Shown: one piece after another, positions 1 to 12,514 of the stretch
Layout: every line of letters starts with the position of its first letter
Numbering within the stretch: the first letter of the stretch is position 1
Assembly (NCBI GenBank): GCA_963920705.1
Contig: OY987234.1
Location: 1,426,001-1,490,000, forward strand
DNA: 64,000 bases
Origin: Odiellus spinosus
Lineage: Eukaryota > Arthropoda > Arachnida > Opiliones > Phalangiidae
Reading direction: 5' to 3'
Notes under the pieces: generated by a model
Told to the model about the DNA's origin: nothing
The model's input: only the letters and a program-made list of their open reading frames with translations
Database searches by the model: none
Translations under genes and position numbers: made by a program

Positions 1-2102
1 GGAAATTTGTGGATCTACACTTGGGAAATATGTGGATCTACACTTGGGAAATTTGTGGATCTACACTTGGGAAATTTGATTATCTGCACTTGGAAAATTT
101 ATGGATGTGCACTTGGGAAATTTGTGGATCTGCACTTTTGAAATTTGTGGATCTGCACTTGGGAAATTTGTGGATCTGCATTGGAAAATTTGTGGATCTG
201 CACTTGGGAAATTTGTGGATCTGCACTTGGGAAATTTGTGGATCTGCACTTGGGAAATTTGTGGATCTGCACTTTTGAAATTTGTGGATCTGCACTTGGA
301 AAATTTGTTATATGCGCTTGGGAAATTTGTGGATCTGCACTTGGGAAATTTTTGGATCTGCACTTGGGAAATTTGTGGATCTGCACTTGGGAAATTTGTG
401 GATCTGCACATGGGAAATTTGTGGATCTACAATTGGGAAATTTGTGGACCTACATTTGGGAAATTTGTGGATCTACACTTGGGAAATTTGTGGATCTACA
501 CTTGGGAAATTTGTGGATCTGCACTTGGGAAATTTGTGGATCTACACTTGGGAAATTTGTGGATCTACATTTGGGAAATTTGTGGATCTACACTTGGGAA
601 ATTTGTGGATCTACGCTTGGGAAATTTGTGGATCTGCACTTGGGAAATTTGTGGATCTACACTTGGGAAATTTGATTATCTGTACTTGGAAAATTTATGG
701 ATGTGCACTTGGGAAATTTGTGGATCTGCACTTTTGAAATTTGTGGATCTGCACTTGGGAAATTTGTGGATCTGCATTGGAAAATTTGTGGATCTGCACT
801 TGGGAAATTTGTGGATCTGCACTTGGGAAATTTGTGGATCTGCACTTGGGAAATTTGTGGATCTGCACTTTTGAAATTTGTGGATCTGCACTTGGGAAAT
901 TTGTGGATCTGCACTTGGGAAATTTGTGGATCTGCACATGGGAAATTTGTGGATCTACAATTGGGAAATTTGTGGACCTACATTTGGGAAATTTGTGGAT
1001 CTACACTTGGGAAATTTGTGGATCTACACTTGGGAAATTTGTGGGTCTACACTTGGGAAATTTGTGGATCTACACTTGGGAAATTTGTGGATCTACACTT
1101 GGGAAATTTGGTGATCTACATTTGGGAAATTTGGTGATCTACATTTGGGAAATTTGTGGATCTACACTTGGGAAATTTGTGGATCTACACTTGGGAAATT
1201 TGTGGATCTTCATTTGGGAAATTTGTGGATCTACACTTGGGAAATTTGTGGATCTACACTTGGGAAATATGTGGATCTACACTTGGGAAATTTGTGGATC
1301 TACACATTGGCAATTTGTGGATCTACACTTGGGAAATTTGATTATCTGCACTTGGAAAATTTGTGGATGTGCACTTGGGAAATTTGTGGATCTGCACTTG
1401 GGAACTTTGTGGATCTGCATTTGGGAAAATTGTGGATCTGCACTTGGCAAATTTGTGGATCTACATTTGGGAAATTTGTGGATCTACACTTGGGAAATTT
1501 GTGGATCTGCACTTGGGAAATTTGTTGATCTACACTTGGGAAATTTGTGGATCTACATTTGGGAAATTTGTTGATCTACATTTGGGAAATTTGTGGATCT
1601 ACACTTGGGAAATTTGTGGATCTATACTTGGGAAATTTGTGGATCTGCGCTTGGGAAATTTGTGGATCTGCACTTGGAAAATTTGTGGATCTACACTTGG
1701 GAAATTTGTGGATCTACATTTGGGAAATTTGTGGATCTACACTTGGGAAATTTGTGGATCTACACTTGGGAAATTTGTGGATCTACACTTGGGAAATTTG
1801 TGGGTCTACACTTGGGAAATTTGTGGATCTACACTTGGGAAATTTGTGGATCTACACTTGGAAATTTGTGGATCTACACTTGGGAAATTTGGTGATCTAG
1901 ACTTGGGAAATTTGTGGATCTACATTTGGGAAATTTGTGGATCTACACTTGGGAAATTTGTGGATCTACACTTGGGAAATTTGTGGATCAACATTTGGGA
2001 AATTTGTGGATCTACACTTGGGAAATTTGTGGATCTACACTTGGGAAATTTGTGGATCTACACTTGGGAAATTTGATTATCTGCACTTGAATAATTTGTG
2101 GA
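1..2102. repeat. Irregular leading section with two A-blocks
   Basis: Two A-blocks start near 24 and 655. Their shared TTTATGGATGTGC units lie 596 bp apart (26 units, two of them 22 bp). The second lacks the TTATATGCGC unit of the first (about 309) and reaches CACATGGG sooner. From about 990 to 2102 the units are mostly TCTACAC type, with paired GGTGATCTACATTT units near 1110-1145, a CACATTGGCAATTTG variant near 1305, a B-like GGGAACTTTG stretch near 1400, a 22-bp unit near 1856 and GTGGATCAAC near 1985. No clean HOR is seen here. Confidence 0.85.
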
Positions 2103-3158
2103 TGTGCACTTGGGAAATTTGTGGATCTGCACTTGGGAACTTTGTGGATCTGCACTTGGGAAAATTGTGGATCTGCACCTGGCAAATTTGTGGATCTGCA
2201 CTTGGGAACTTTGTGGATCTACACTTGGGAAATTTGTGGATCTACATTACGGAAATTTGTGGATCTACACTTGGGAAATTTGTGGATCTGCACTTGGGAA
2301 ATTTGTGGATCTACATTTGGGAAATTTGTGGATCTACACTTGGGAAATTTGTGGATCTACACTTGGGAAATTTGTGGATCTACATTTGGGAAATTTGTGG
2401 ATCTACACTTGGGAAATTTGTGGATCTACATTTGGGAAATTTGTGGATCTACACTTGGGAAATTTGTGGATCTACACTTGGGAAATATGTGGATCTACAC
2501 TTGGGAAATTTGTGGATCTACACTTAGGAAATTTGATTATCTGCACTTGGAAAATTTATGGATGTGCACTTGGGAAATTTGTGGATCTGCACTTTTGAAA
2601 TTTGTGGATCTGCCCTTGGGAAATTTGTGGATCTGCATTGGAAAATTTGTGGATCTGCACTTGGGAAATTTGTGGATCTTCACTTGGGAAATTTGTGGAT
2701 CTGCACTTGGGAAATTTGTGGATCTGCATTGGAAAATTTGTGGATCTGCACTTGGGAAATTTGTGGATCTGCACTTGGGAAATTTGTGGATCTGCACTTG
2801 GGAAATTTGTGGATCTGCACTTTTGAAATTTGTGGATCTGCACTTGGAAAATTTTTGGATATGCGCTTGGGAAATTTGTGGATCTGCACTTGGGAAATTT
2901 TTGGATCTGCACTTGGGAAATTTGTGGATCTGCACATGGGAAATTTGTTGATCTACAATTGGGAAATTTGTGGACCTACATTTGGGAAATTTGTGGATCT
3001 ACACTTGAGAAATTTGTGGATCTACACTTGGGAAATTTGTGGATCTGCATTTGGGAAATTTGTGGATCTACACTTGGGAAATTTGTGGATCTACATTTGG
3101 GAAATTTGTGGATCTACACTTGGGAAATTTGTGGATCTACACTTGGGAAATTTGTGGA
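2103..3158. repeat. HOR of 1,056 bp, copy 1 (46 units)
   Basis: The copy runs from a B-block (GGGAACTTTG, GGGAAAATTG, CATTACGG near 2246) through TCTACAC units, a GGAAATATG unit, an A-block with two 22-bp CTGCATTGGAAAA units (near 2636 and 2726), TTTTTGGATATGCGC, CACATGGG and GTGGACCTAC, and then to the next B-block. Its length is 44 x 23 + 2 x 22. The copy at +1,056 matches throughout what I compared except CTGCATTTGGG here (near 3052) against CTGCACTTGGG there. The left edge is set by GTGGATGTGC here against GTGGATCTGC at the same phase in copy 2. Confidence 0.9.
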
Positions 3159-4214
3159 TCTGCACTTGGGAAATTTGTGGATCTGCACTTGGGAACTTTG
3201 TGGATCTGCACTTGGGAAAATTGTGGATCTGCACCTGGCAAATTTGTGGATCTGCACTTGGGAACTTTGTGGATCTACACTTGGGAAATTTGTGGATCTA
3301 CATTACGGAAATTTGTGGATCTACACTTGGGAAATTTGTGGATCTGCACTTGGGAAATTTGTGGATCTACATTTGGGAAATTTGTGGATCTACACTTGGG
3401 AAATTTGTGGATCTACACTTGGGAAATTTGTGGATCTACATTTGGGAAATTTGTGGATCTACACTTGGGAAATTTGTGGATCTACATTTGGGAAATTTGT
3501 GGATCTACACTTGGGAAATTTGTGGATCTACACTTGGGAAATATGTGGATCTACACTTGGGAAATTTGTGGATCTACACTTAGGAAATTTGATTATCTGC
3601 ACTTGGAAAATTTATGGATGTGCACTTGGGAAATTTGTGGATCTGCACTTTTGAAATTTGTGGATCTGCCCTTGGGAAATTTGTGGATCTGCATTGGAAA
3701 ATTTGTGGATCTGCACTTGGGAAATTTGTGGATCTTCACTTGGGAAATTTGTGGATCTGCACTTGGGAAATTTGTGGATCTGCATTGGAAAATTTGTGGA
3801 TCTGCACTTGGGAAATTTGTGGATCTGCACTTGGGAAATTTGTGGATCTGCACTTGGGAAATTTGTGGATCTGCACTTTTGAAATTTGTGGATCTGCACT
3901 TGGAAAATTTTTGGATATGCGCTTGGGAAATTTGTGGATCTGCACTTGGGAAATTTTTGGATCTGCACTTGGGAAATTTGTGGATCTGCACATGGGAAAT
4001 TTGTTGATCTACAATTGGGAAATTTGTGGACCTACATTTGGGAAATTTGTGGATCTACACTTGAGAAATTTGTGGATCTACACTTGGGAAATTTGTGGAT
4101 CTGCACTTGGGAAATTTGTGGATCTACACTTGGGAAATTTGTGGATCTACATTTGGGAAATTTGTGGATCTACACTTGGGAAATTTGTGGATCTACACTT
4201 GGGAAATTTGTGGA
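3159..4214. repeat. HOR of 1,056 bp, copy 2 (46 units)
   Basis: This is the tandem partner of the preceding block. It has the same order of diagnostic units, including both 22-bp units (near 3692 and 3782), the CATTACGG unit near 3302 and the GTTGATCTACAATTGGG unit near 4006. Similarity continues about 20 bp past this end before TCTGCACTTGGGAAATTTG replaces GGGAACTTTG. One base difference from copy 1 was found. Confidence 0.9.
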
Positions 4215-4508
4215 TCTGCACTTGGGAAATTTGTGGATCTGCACTTGGGAAATTTGTGGATCTACACTTGGGAAATTTGTGGATCTACACTTGGGAAATT
4301 TGTGGATCTACACTTGGGATATTTGTGGATCTACACTTGGGAAATTTGAGGGTCTACACTTGGGAAATTTGTGGATCTACACTTGGGAAATTTGTGGATC
4401 TACACTTGGGAAATTTGTGGATCTACGCTTGGGAAATTTGTGGATCTGCACTTGGGAAATTTGTGGATCTACACTTGGGAAATTTGATTATCTGCACTTG
4501 AATAATTT
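4215..4508. repeat. Bridge with the first C-block
   Basis: These are mostly TCTACAC units with the first GGGATATTTG unit of the window (4318 onward), directly followed by GAGGGTCTAC (4348-4357). GATTATCTGC and a TTGAATAATTTG unit (near 4500) then open the next B-block. A near-copy of this stretch and its flanks lies 20,146 bp downstream, near 24.24-24.65 kb. Confidence 0.8.
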
Positions 4509-7262
4509 GTGGATGTGCACTTGGGAAATTTGTGGAACTGCACTTGGGAACTTTGTGGATCTGCACTTGGGAAAATTGTGGATCTGCACCTGGCAAATTT
4601 GTGGATCTGCTCTTGGGAACTTTGTGGATCTACACTTGGGAAATTTGTGGATCTACATTACGGAAATTTGTGGATCTACACTTGGGAAATTTGTGGATCT
4701 GCACTTGGGAAATTTGTGGATCTACATTTGGGAAATTTGTGGATCTACACTTGGGAAATTTGTGGATCTACACTTGGGAAATTTGTGGATCTACTTTTGG
4801 GAAATTTGTGGATCTACACTTGGGAAATTTGTGGATCTACATTTGGGAAATTTGTTGATCTACACTTGGGAAATTTGTGGATCTACACTTGGGAAATATG
4901 TGGATCTACACTTGGGAAATTTGTGGATCTACACTTGGGAAATTTGATTATCTGCACTTGGAAAATTTATGGATGTGCACTTGGGAAATTTGTGGATCTG
5001 CACTTTTGAAATTTGTGGATCTGCACTTGGGAAATTTGTGGATCTGCATTGGAAAATTTGTGGATCTGCACTTGGGAAATTTGTGGATCTGCACTTGGGA
5101 AATTTGTGGATCTGCACTTGGGAAATTTGTGGATCTGCACTTTTGAAATTTGTGGATCTGCACTTGGAAAATTTGTTATATGCGCTTGGGAAATTTGTGG
5201 ATCTGCACTTGGGAAATTTTTGGATCTGCACTTGGGAAATTTGTGGATCTGCACTTGGGAAATTTGTGGATCTGCACTTGGGAAATATGTGGATCTGCAC
5301 TTGGGAAATTTGTGGATCTGCATTGGAAAATTTGTGGATCTGCACTTGGGAAATTTGTGGATCTGCACTTGGGAAATTTGTGGATCTGCACTTGGGAAAT
5401 TTGTGGATCTGCACTTTTGAAATTTGTGGATCTGCACTTGGAAAATTTGTTATATGCGCTTGGGAAATTTGTGGATCTGCACTTGGGAAATTTTTGGATC
5501 TGCACTTGGGAAATTTGTGGATCTGCACTTGGGAAATTTGTGGATCTGCACTTAGGAAATTTGTGGATCTGCACATGGGAAATTTGTGGATCTACAATTG
5601 GGAAATTTGTGGACCTACATTTGGGAAATTTGTGGATCTACACTTGGGAAATTTGTGGATCTACACTTGGGAAGTTTGTGGATCTGCACTTGGGAAATTT
5701 GTGGATCTACACTTGGGAAATTTGTGGATCTACATTTGGGAAATTTGTGGATCTACACTTGGGAAATTTGTGGATCTACACTTGGGAAATTTGTGGATCT
5801 GCACTTGGGAAATTTGTGGATCTGCACTTGGGAAATTTGTAGATCTACACTTGGGAAATTTGTGGATCTACACTTGGGAAATTTGTGGATCTACACTTGG
5901 GATATTTGTGGATCTACACTTGGGAAATTTGTGGATCTGCACTTGGGAAATTTGTTGATCTGCACTTGGGAAATTTGTGGATCTACATTTGGGAAATTTG
6001 TGGATCTACACTTGGGAAATTTGTGGATCTGCACTTGGGAAATTTGTGGATCTACACTTGGGAAATTTGTGGATCTACACTTGGGAAATTTGTGGATCTA
6101 CGCTTGGGAAATTTGTGGATCTGCACTTGGGAAATTTGTGGATCTACACTTGGGAAATTTGATTATCTGCACTTGAATAATTTGTGGATGTGCACTTGGG
6201 AAATTTGTGGAACTGCACTTGGGAACTTTGTGGATCTGCACTTTGGAAAATTGTGGATCTGCACCTGGCAAATTTGTGGATCTGCTCTTGGGAACTTTGT
6301 GGATCTACACTTGGGAAATTTGTGGATCTACATTACGGAAATTTGTGGATCTACACTTGGGAAATTTGTGGATCTGCACTTGGGAAATTTGTGGATCTAC
6401 ATTTGGGAAATTTGTGGATCTACACTTGGGAAATTTGTGGATCTACTTTTGGGAAATTTGTGGATCTACACTTGGGAAATTTGTGGATCTACATTTGGGA
6501 AATTTGTTGATCTACACTTGGGAAATTTGTGGATCTACACTTGGGAAATATGTGGATCTACACTTGGGAAATTTGTGGATCTACACTTGGGAAATTTGAT
6601 TATCTGCACTTGGAAAATTTATGGATGTGCACTTGGGAAATTTGTGGATCTGCACTTTTGAAATTTGTGGATCTGCACTTGGGAAATTTGTGGATCTGCA
6701 TTGGAAAATTTGTGGATCTGCACTTGGGAAATTTGTGGATCTGCACTTGGGAAATTTGTGGATCTGCACTTGGGAAATTTGTGGATCTGCACTTTTGAAA
6801 TTTGTGGATCTGCACTTGGAAAATTTGTTATATGCGCTTGGGAAATTTGTGGATCTGCACTTGGGAAATTTTTGGATCTGCACTTGGGAAATTTGTGGAT
6901 CTGCACTTGGGAAATTTGTGGATCTGCACTTAGGAAATTTGTGGATCTGCACATGGGAAATTCGTGGATCTACAATTGGGAAATTTGTGGACCTACATTT
7001 GGGAAATTTGTGGATCTACACTTGGGAAATTTGTGGATCTACACTTGGGAAGTTTGTGGATCTGCACTTGGGAAATTTGTGGATCTACACTTGGGAAATT
7101 TGTGGATCTACATTTGGGAAATTTGTGGATCTACACTTGGGAAATTTGTGGATCTACACTTGGGAAATTTGTGGATCTGCACTTGGGAAATTTGTGGATC
7201 TGCACTTGGGAAATTTGTGGATCTACACTTAGGAAATTTGATTATCTGCACTTGAATAATTT
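4509..7262. repeat. Dimeric HOR of the 1,102-bp family, dimer 1
   Basis: It holds two successive B+A repeats, long (4509-6183, 1,675 bp) then short (6184-7262, 1,079 bp). B-blocks here carry the private GTGGAACTGC unit and CTGCTCTTGGG. The long half contains a doubled A-block (22-bp units near 5047 and 5319, TTATATGCGC near 5176 and 5450) and an extra stretch, about 5835-6130, with GTAGATCTAC and GGGATATTTG. The short half has one A-block. The long-short order recurs at 7263-9833, so the dimer looks like the unit of an earlier amplification. Confidence 0.85.
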
Positions 7263-9833
7263 GTGGATGTGCACTTGGGAAATTTGTGGAACTGCACTTG
7301 GGAACTTTGTGGATCTGCACTTGGGAAAATTGTGGATCTGCACCTGGCAAATTTGTGGATCTGCTCTTGGGAACTTTGTGGATCTACACTTGGGAAATTT
7401 GTGGATCTACATTACGGAAATTTATGGATCTACACTTGGGAAATTTGTGGATCTGCACTTGGGAAATTTGTGGATCTACATTTGGGAAATTTGTGGATCT
7501 ACACTTGGGAAATTTGTGGATCTACACTTGGGAAATTTGTGGATCTACTTTTGGGAAATTTGTGGATCTACACTTGGGAAATTTGTGGATCTACATTTGG
7601 GAAATTTGTTGATCTACACTTGGGAAATTTGTGGATCTACACTTGGGAAATATGTGGATCTACACTTGGGAAATTTGTGGATCTACACTTGGGAAATTTG
7701 ATTATCTGCACTTGGAAAATTTATGGATGTGCACTTGGGAAATTTGTGGATCTGCACTTTTGAAATTTGTGGATCTGCACTTGGGAAATTTGTGGATCTG
7801 CATTGGAAAATTTGTGGATCTGCACTTGGGAAATTTGTGGATCTGCACTTGGGAAATTTGTGGATCTGCACTTGGGAAATTTGTGGATCTGCACTTTTGA
7901 AATTTGTGGATCTGCACTTGGAAAATTTGTTATATGCGCTTGGGAAATTTGTGGATCTGCACTTGGGAAATTTGTGGATCTGCACTTGGGAAATTTGTGG
8001 ATCTGCACTTGGGAAATTTGTGGATCTGCACTTTTGAAATTTGTGGATCTGCACTTGGAAAATTTGTTATATGCGCTTGGGAAATTTGTGGATCTGCACT
8101 TGGGAAATTTTTGGATCTGCACTTGGGAAATTTGTGGATCTGCACTTGGGAAATTTGTGGATCTGCACTTAGGAAATTTGTGGATCTGCACATGGGAAAT
8201 TTGTGGATCTACAATTGGGAAATTTGTGGACCTACATTTGGGAAATTTGTGGATCTACACTTGGGAAATTTGTGGATCTACACTTGGGAAGTTTGTGGAT
8301 CTGCACTTGGGAAATTTGTGGATCTACACTTGGGAAATTTGTGGATCTACATTTGGGAAATTTGTGGATCTACACTTGGGAAATTTGTGGATCTACACTT
8401 GGGAAATTTGTGGATCTGCACTTGGGAAATTTGTGGATCTGCACTTGGGAAATTTGTAGATCTACACTTGGGAAATTTGTGGATCTACACTTGGGAAATT
8501 TGTGGATCTACACTTGGGATATTTGTGGATCTACACTTGGGAAATTTGTGGATCTGCACTTGGGAAATTTGTTGATCTGCACTTGGGAAATTTGTGGATC
8601 TACATTTGGGAAATTTGTGGATCTACACTTGGGAAATTTGTGGATCTGCACTTGGGAAATTTGTGGATCTACACTTGGGAAATTTGTGGATCTACACTTG
8701 GGAAATTTGTGGATCTACGCTTGGGAAATTTGTGGATCTGCACTTGGGAAATTTGTGGATCTACACTTGGGAAATTTGATTATCTGCACTTGAATAATTT
8801 GTGGATGTGCACTTGGGAAATTTGTGGAACTGCACTTGGGAACTTTGTGGATCTGCACTTGGGAAAATTGTGGATCTGCACCTGGCAAATTTGTGGATCT
8901 GCTCTTGGGAACTTTGTGGATCTACACTTGGGAAATTTGTGGATCTACATTACGGAAATTTGTGGATCTACACTTGGGAAATTTGTGGATCTGCACTTGG
9001 GAAATTTGTGGATCTACATTTGGGAAATTTGTGGATCTACACTTGGGAAATTTGTGGATCTACTTTTGGGAAATTTGTGGATCTACACTTGGGAAATTTG
9101 TGGATCTACATTTGGGAAATTTGTTGATCTACACTTGGGAAATTTGTGGATCTACACTTGGGAAATTTGATTATCTGCACTTGGAAAATTTATGGATGTG
9201 CACTTGGGAAATTTGTGGATCTGCACTTTTGAAATTTGTGGATCTGCACTTGGGAAATTTGTGGATCTGCATTGGAAAATTTGTGGATCTGCACTTGGGA
9301 AATTTGTGGATCTGCACTTGGGAAATTTGTGGATCTGCACTTGGGAAATTTGTGGATCTGCACTTTTGAAATTTGTGGATCTGCACTTGGAAAATTTGTT
9401 ATATGCGCTTGGGAAATTTGTGGATCTGCACTTGGGAAATTTGTGGATCTGCACTTGGGAAATTTGTGGATCTGCACTTGGGAAATTTGTGGATCTGCAC
9501 TTAGGAAATTTGTGGATCTGCACATGGGAAATTTGTGGATCTACAATTGGGAAATTTGTGGACCTACATTTGGGAAATTTGTGGATCTACACTTGGGAAA
9601 TTTGTGGATCTACACTTGGGAAGTTTGTGGATCTGCACTTGGGAAATTTGTGGATCTACACTTGGGAAATTTGTGGATCTACATTTGGGAAATTTGTGGA
9701 TCTACACTTGGGAAATTTGTGGATCTACACTTGGGAAATTTGTGGATCTGCACTTGGGAAATTTGTGGATCTGCACTTGGGAAATTTGTGGATCTACACT
9801 TGGGAAATTTGATTATCTGCACTTGAATAATTT
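7263..9833. repeat. Dimeric HOR of the 1,102-bp family, dimer 2
   Basis: The long half is 7263-8800 (1,538 bp) and the short half 8801-9833 (1,033 bp). The 5586-6176 segment of dimer 1 recurs at 8203-8793 with every forward-frame residue the same. Differences lie in unit number: the long half lacks one CTGCATTGGAAAA unit, and the short half lacks several TCTACAC units, including GGAAATATG. Two TTATATGCGC units sit near 7929 and 8067. Confidence 0.85.
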
Positions 9834-9995
9834 GTGGATGTGCACTTGGGAAATTTGTGGAACTGCACTTGGGAACTTTGTGGATCTGCACTTGGGAAAA
9901 TTGTGGATCTGCACCTGGCAAATTTGTGGATCTGCTCTTGGGAACTTTGTGGATCTACACTTGGGAAATTTGTGGATCTACATTACGGAAATTTG
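9811..9995. repeat. B-block, representative copy
   Basis: The order is GATTATCTGC, TTGAATAATTTG, GTGGATGTGC, GTGGAACTGC, GGGAACTTTG, GGGAAAATTG, CACCTGGCAAATTTG, CTGCTCTTGGGAACTTTG, a TCTACAC unit, CATTACGGAAA. B-blocks occur throughout the window, spaced roughly 0.3-1.7 kb. From about 37 kb on they use TTGGCAAATTTG and lack CATTACGG. Confidence 0.85.
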
Positions 9996-10935
9996 TGGAT
10001 CTACACTTGGGAAATTTGTGGATCTGCACTTGGGAAATTTGTGGATCTACATTTGGGAAATTTGTGGATCTACACTTGGGAAATTTGTGGATCTACACTT
10101 GGGAAATTTGTGGATCTACTTTTGGGAAATTTGTGGATCTACACTTGGGAAATTTGTGGATCTACATTTGGGAAATTTGTTGATCTACACTTGGGAAATT
10201 TGTGGATCTACACTTGGGAAATATGTGGATCTACACTTGGGAAATTTGTGGATCTACACTTGGGAAATTTGATTATCTGCACTTGGAAAATTTATGGATG
10301 TGCACTTGGGAAATTTGTGGATCTGCACTTTTGAAATTTGTGGATCTGCACTTGGGAAATTTGTGGATCTGCATTGGAAAATTTGTGGATCTGCACTTGG
10401 GAAATTTGTGGATCTGCACTTGGGAAATTTGTGGATCTGCACTTGGGAAATTTGTGGATCTGCACTTTTGAAATTTGTGGATCTGCACTTGGAAAATTTG
10501 TTATATGCGCTTGGGAAATTTGTGGATCTGCACTTGGGAAATTTTTGGATCTGCACTTGGGAAATTTGTGGATCTGCACTTGGGAAATTTGTGGATCTGC
10601 ACTTAGGAAATTTGTGGATCTGCACATGGGAAATTTGTGGATCTACAATTGGGAAATTTGTGGACCTACATTTGGGAAATTTGTGGATCTACACTTGGGA
10701 AATTTGTGGATCTACACTTGGGAAGTTTGTGGATCTGCACTTGGGAAATTTGTGGATCTACACTTGGGAAATTTGTGGATCTACATTTGGGAAATTTGTG
10801 GATCTACACTTGGGAAATTTGTGAATCTACACTTGGGAAATTTGTGGATCTGCACTTGGGAAATTTGTGGATCTGCACTTGGGAAATTTGTGGATCTACA
10901 CTTGGGAAATTTGATTATCTGCACTTGAATAATTT
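9834..10935. repeat. HOR of 1,102 bp, monomeric copy (48 units)
   Basis: The B-block, TCTACAC run, GGAAATATG, A-block and closing TCTACAC run are as in the short half of the dimers. Length is 46 x 23 + 2 x 22, the short units being CTGCATTGGAAAA near 10372 and TTATATGCGC near 10501. The next copy starts 1,102 bp on. A private GTGAATCTAC unit near 10822 separates this copy from its neighbours. Confidence 0.9.
10217..10680. repeat. A-block, representative copy
   Basis: The order is GGAAATATG, two TCTACAC units, GATTATCTGC, TTTATGGATGTGC, CACTTTTGAAA, a 22-bp CTGCATTGGAAAA unit, TCTGCAC units, CACTTTTGAAA, a 22-bp TTATATGCGC unit, AAATTTTTGG, CACTTAGGAAA, CACATGGG, CTACAATTGGG, GTGGACCTACATTTGGG. 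Because TCTGCAC units dominate, the reverse strand loses the TAG that TCTAC would give, so reverse ORFs of 70-215 codons mark A-blocks across the window. The last A-block ends near 59.2 kb. Confidence 0.85.
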
Positions 10936-12106
10936 GTGGATGTGCACTTGGGAAATTTGTGGAACTGCACTTGGGAACTTTGTGGATCTGCACTTGGGAA
11001 AATTGTGGATCTGCACCTGGCAAATTTGTGGATCTGCTCTTGGGAACTTTGTGGATCTACACTTGGGAAATTTGTGGATCTACATTACGGAAATTTGTGG
11101 ATCTACACTTGGGAAATTTGTGGATCTGCACTTGGGAAATTTGTGGATCTACATTTGGGAAATTTGTGGATCTACACTTGGGAAATTTGTGGATCTACAC
11201 TTGGGAAATTTGTGGATCTACTTTTGGGAAATTTGTGGATCTACACTTGGGAAATTTGTGGATCTACATTTGGGAAATTTGTTGATCTACACTTGGGAAA
11301 TTTGTGGATCTACACTTGGGAAATATGTGGATCTACACTTGGGAAATTTGTGGATCTACACTTGGGAAATTTGATTATCTGCACTTGGAAAATTTATGGA
11401 TGTGCACTTGGGAAATTTGTGGATCTGCACTTTTGAAATTTGTGGATCTGCACTTGGGAAATTTGTGGATCTGCATTGGAAAATTTGTGGATCTGCACTT
11501 GGGAAATTTGTGGATCTGCACTTGGGAAATTTGTGGATCTGCACTTGGGAAATTTGTGGATCTGCACTTTTGAAATTTGTGGATCTGCACTTGGAAAATT
11601 TGTTATATGCGCTTGGGAAATTTGTGGATCTGCACTTGGGAAATTTTTGGATCTGCACTTGGGAAATTTGTGGATCTGCACTTGGGAAATTTGTGGATCT
11701 GCACTTAGGAAATTTGTGGATCTGCACATGGGAAATTTGTGGATCTACAATTGGGAAATTTGTGGACCTACATTTGGGAAATTTGTGGATCTACACTTGG
11801 GAAATTTGTGGATCTACACTTGGGAAGTTTGTGGATCTGCACTTGGGAAATTTGTGGATCTACACTTGGGAAATTTGTGGATCTACATTTGGGAAATTTG
11901 TGGATCTACACTTGGGAAATTTGTGGATCTGCACTTGGGAAATTTGTTGATCTGCACTTGGGAAATTTGTGGATCTACATTTGGGAAATTTGTGGATCTA
12001 CACTTGGGAAATTTGTGGATCTGCACTTGGGAAATATGTGGATCTACACTTGGGAAATTTGTGGATCTACACTTGGGAAATTTGATTATCTGCACTTGGA
12101 AAATTT
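10936..12106. repeat. Last HOR copy of the 1,102-bp family, altered right end
   Basis: It matches the previous copy at +1,102 up to about 11,900. It then changes to TCTGCAC/GTTGATCTGC units, a GGAAATATG unit near 12034 and a B-block with GTGGATGTGC but without the GTGGAACTGC and CTGCTCTTGGG variants. The stretch 11883-12164 recurs at 16475-16756 (offset 4,592 bp = 200 units, eight of them 22 bp), so the right end belongs to a different layer. Confidence 0.8.
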
Positions 12107-12514
12107 GTGGATGTGCACTTGGGAAATTTGTGGATCTGCACTTGGGAAAATTGTGGATCTGCACCTGGCAAATTTGTGGATCTGCACTTGGGAACTTTGT
12201 GGATCTACACTTGGGAAATTTGTGGATCTACATTACGGAAATTTGTGGATCTACACTTGGGAAATTTGTGGATCTGCACTTGGGAAATTTGTGGATCTAC
12301 ATTTGGGAAATTTGTGGATCTACACTTGGGAAATTTGTGGATCTACACTTGGGAAATTTGTGGATCTACACTTGGGAAATTTGTGGATCTACATTTGGGA
12401 AATTTGTGGATCTACATTTGGGAAATTTGTGGATCTACATTTGGGAAATTTGTGGATCTACACTTGGGAAATTTGTGGATCTACACTTGGGAAATTTGTG
12501 GATCTACACTTGGG
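12107..12514. repeat. B-block and TCTACATTT-rich bridge
   Basis: After GTGGATGTGC come GGGAAAATTG, CACCTGGCAAATTTG, GGGAACTTTG and CATTACGG (near 12230), then a run in which CTACATTTGGG units alternate with CTACACTTGGG units. It is shared with 16.7-17.35 kb. Confidence 0.75.

Noticed and set aside
4929-5576. Reverse-strand ORFs of up to 215 codons
   Set aside because: They follow from TCTGCAC units lacking the TAG that TCTAC gives on the reverse strand, and they simply trace A-blocks.
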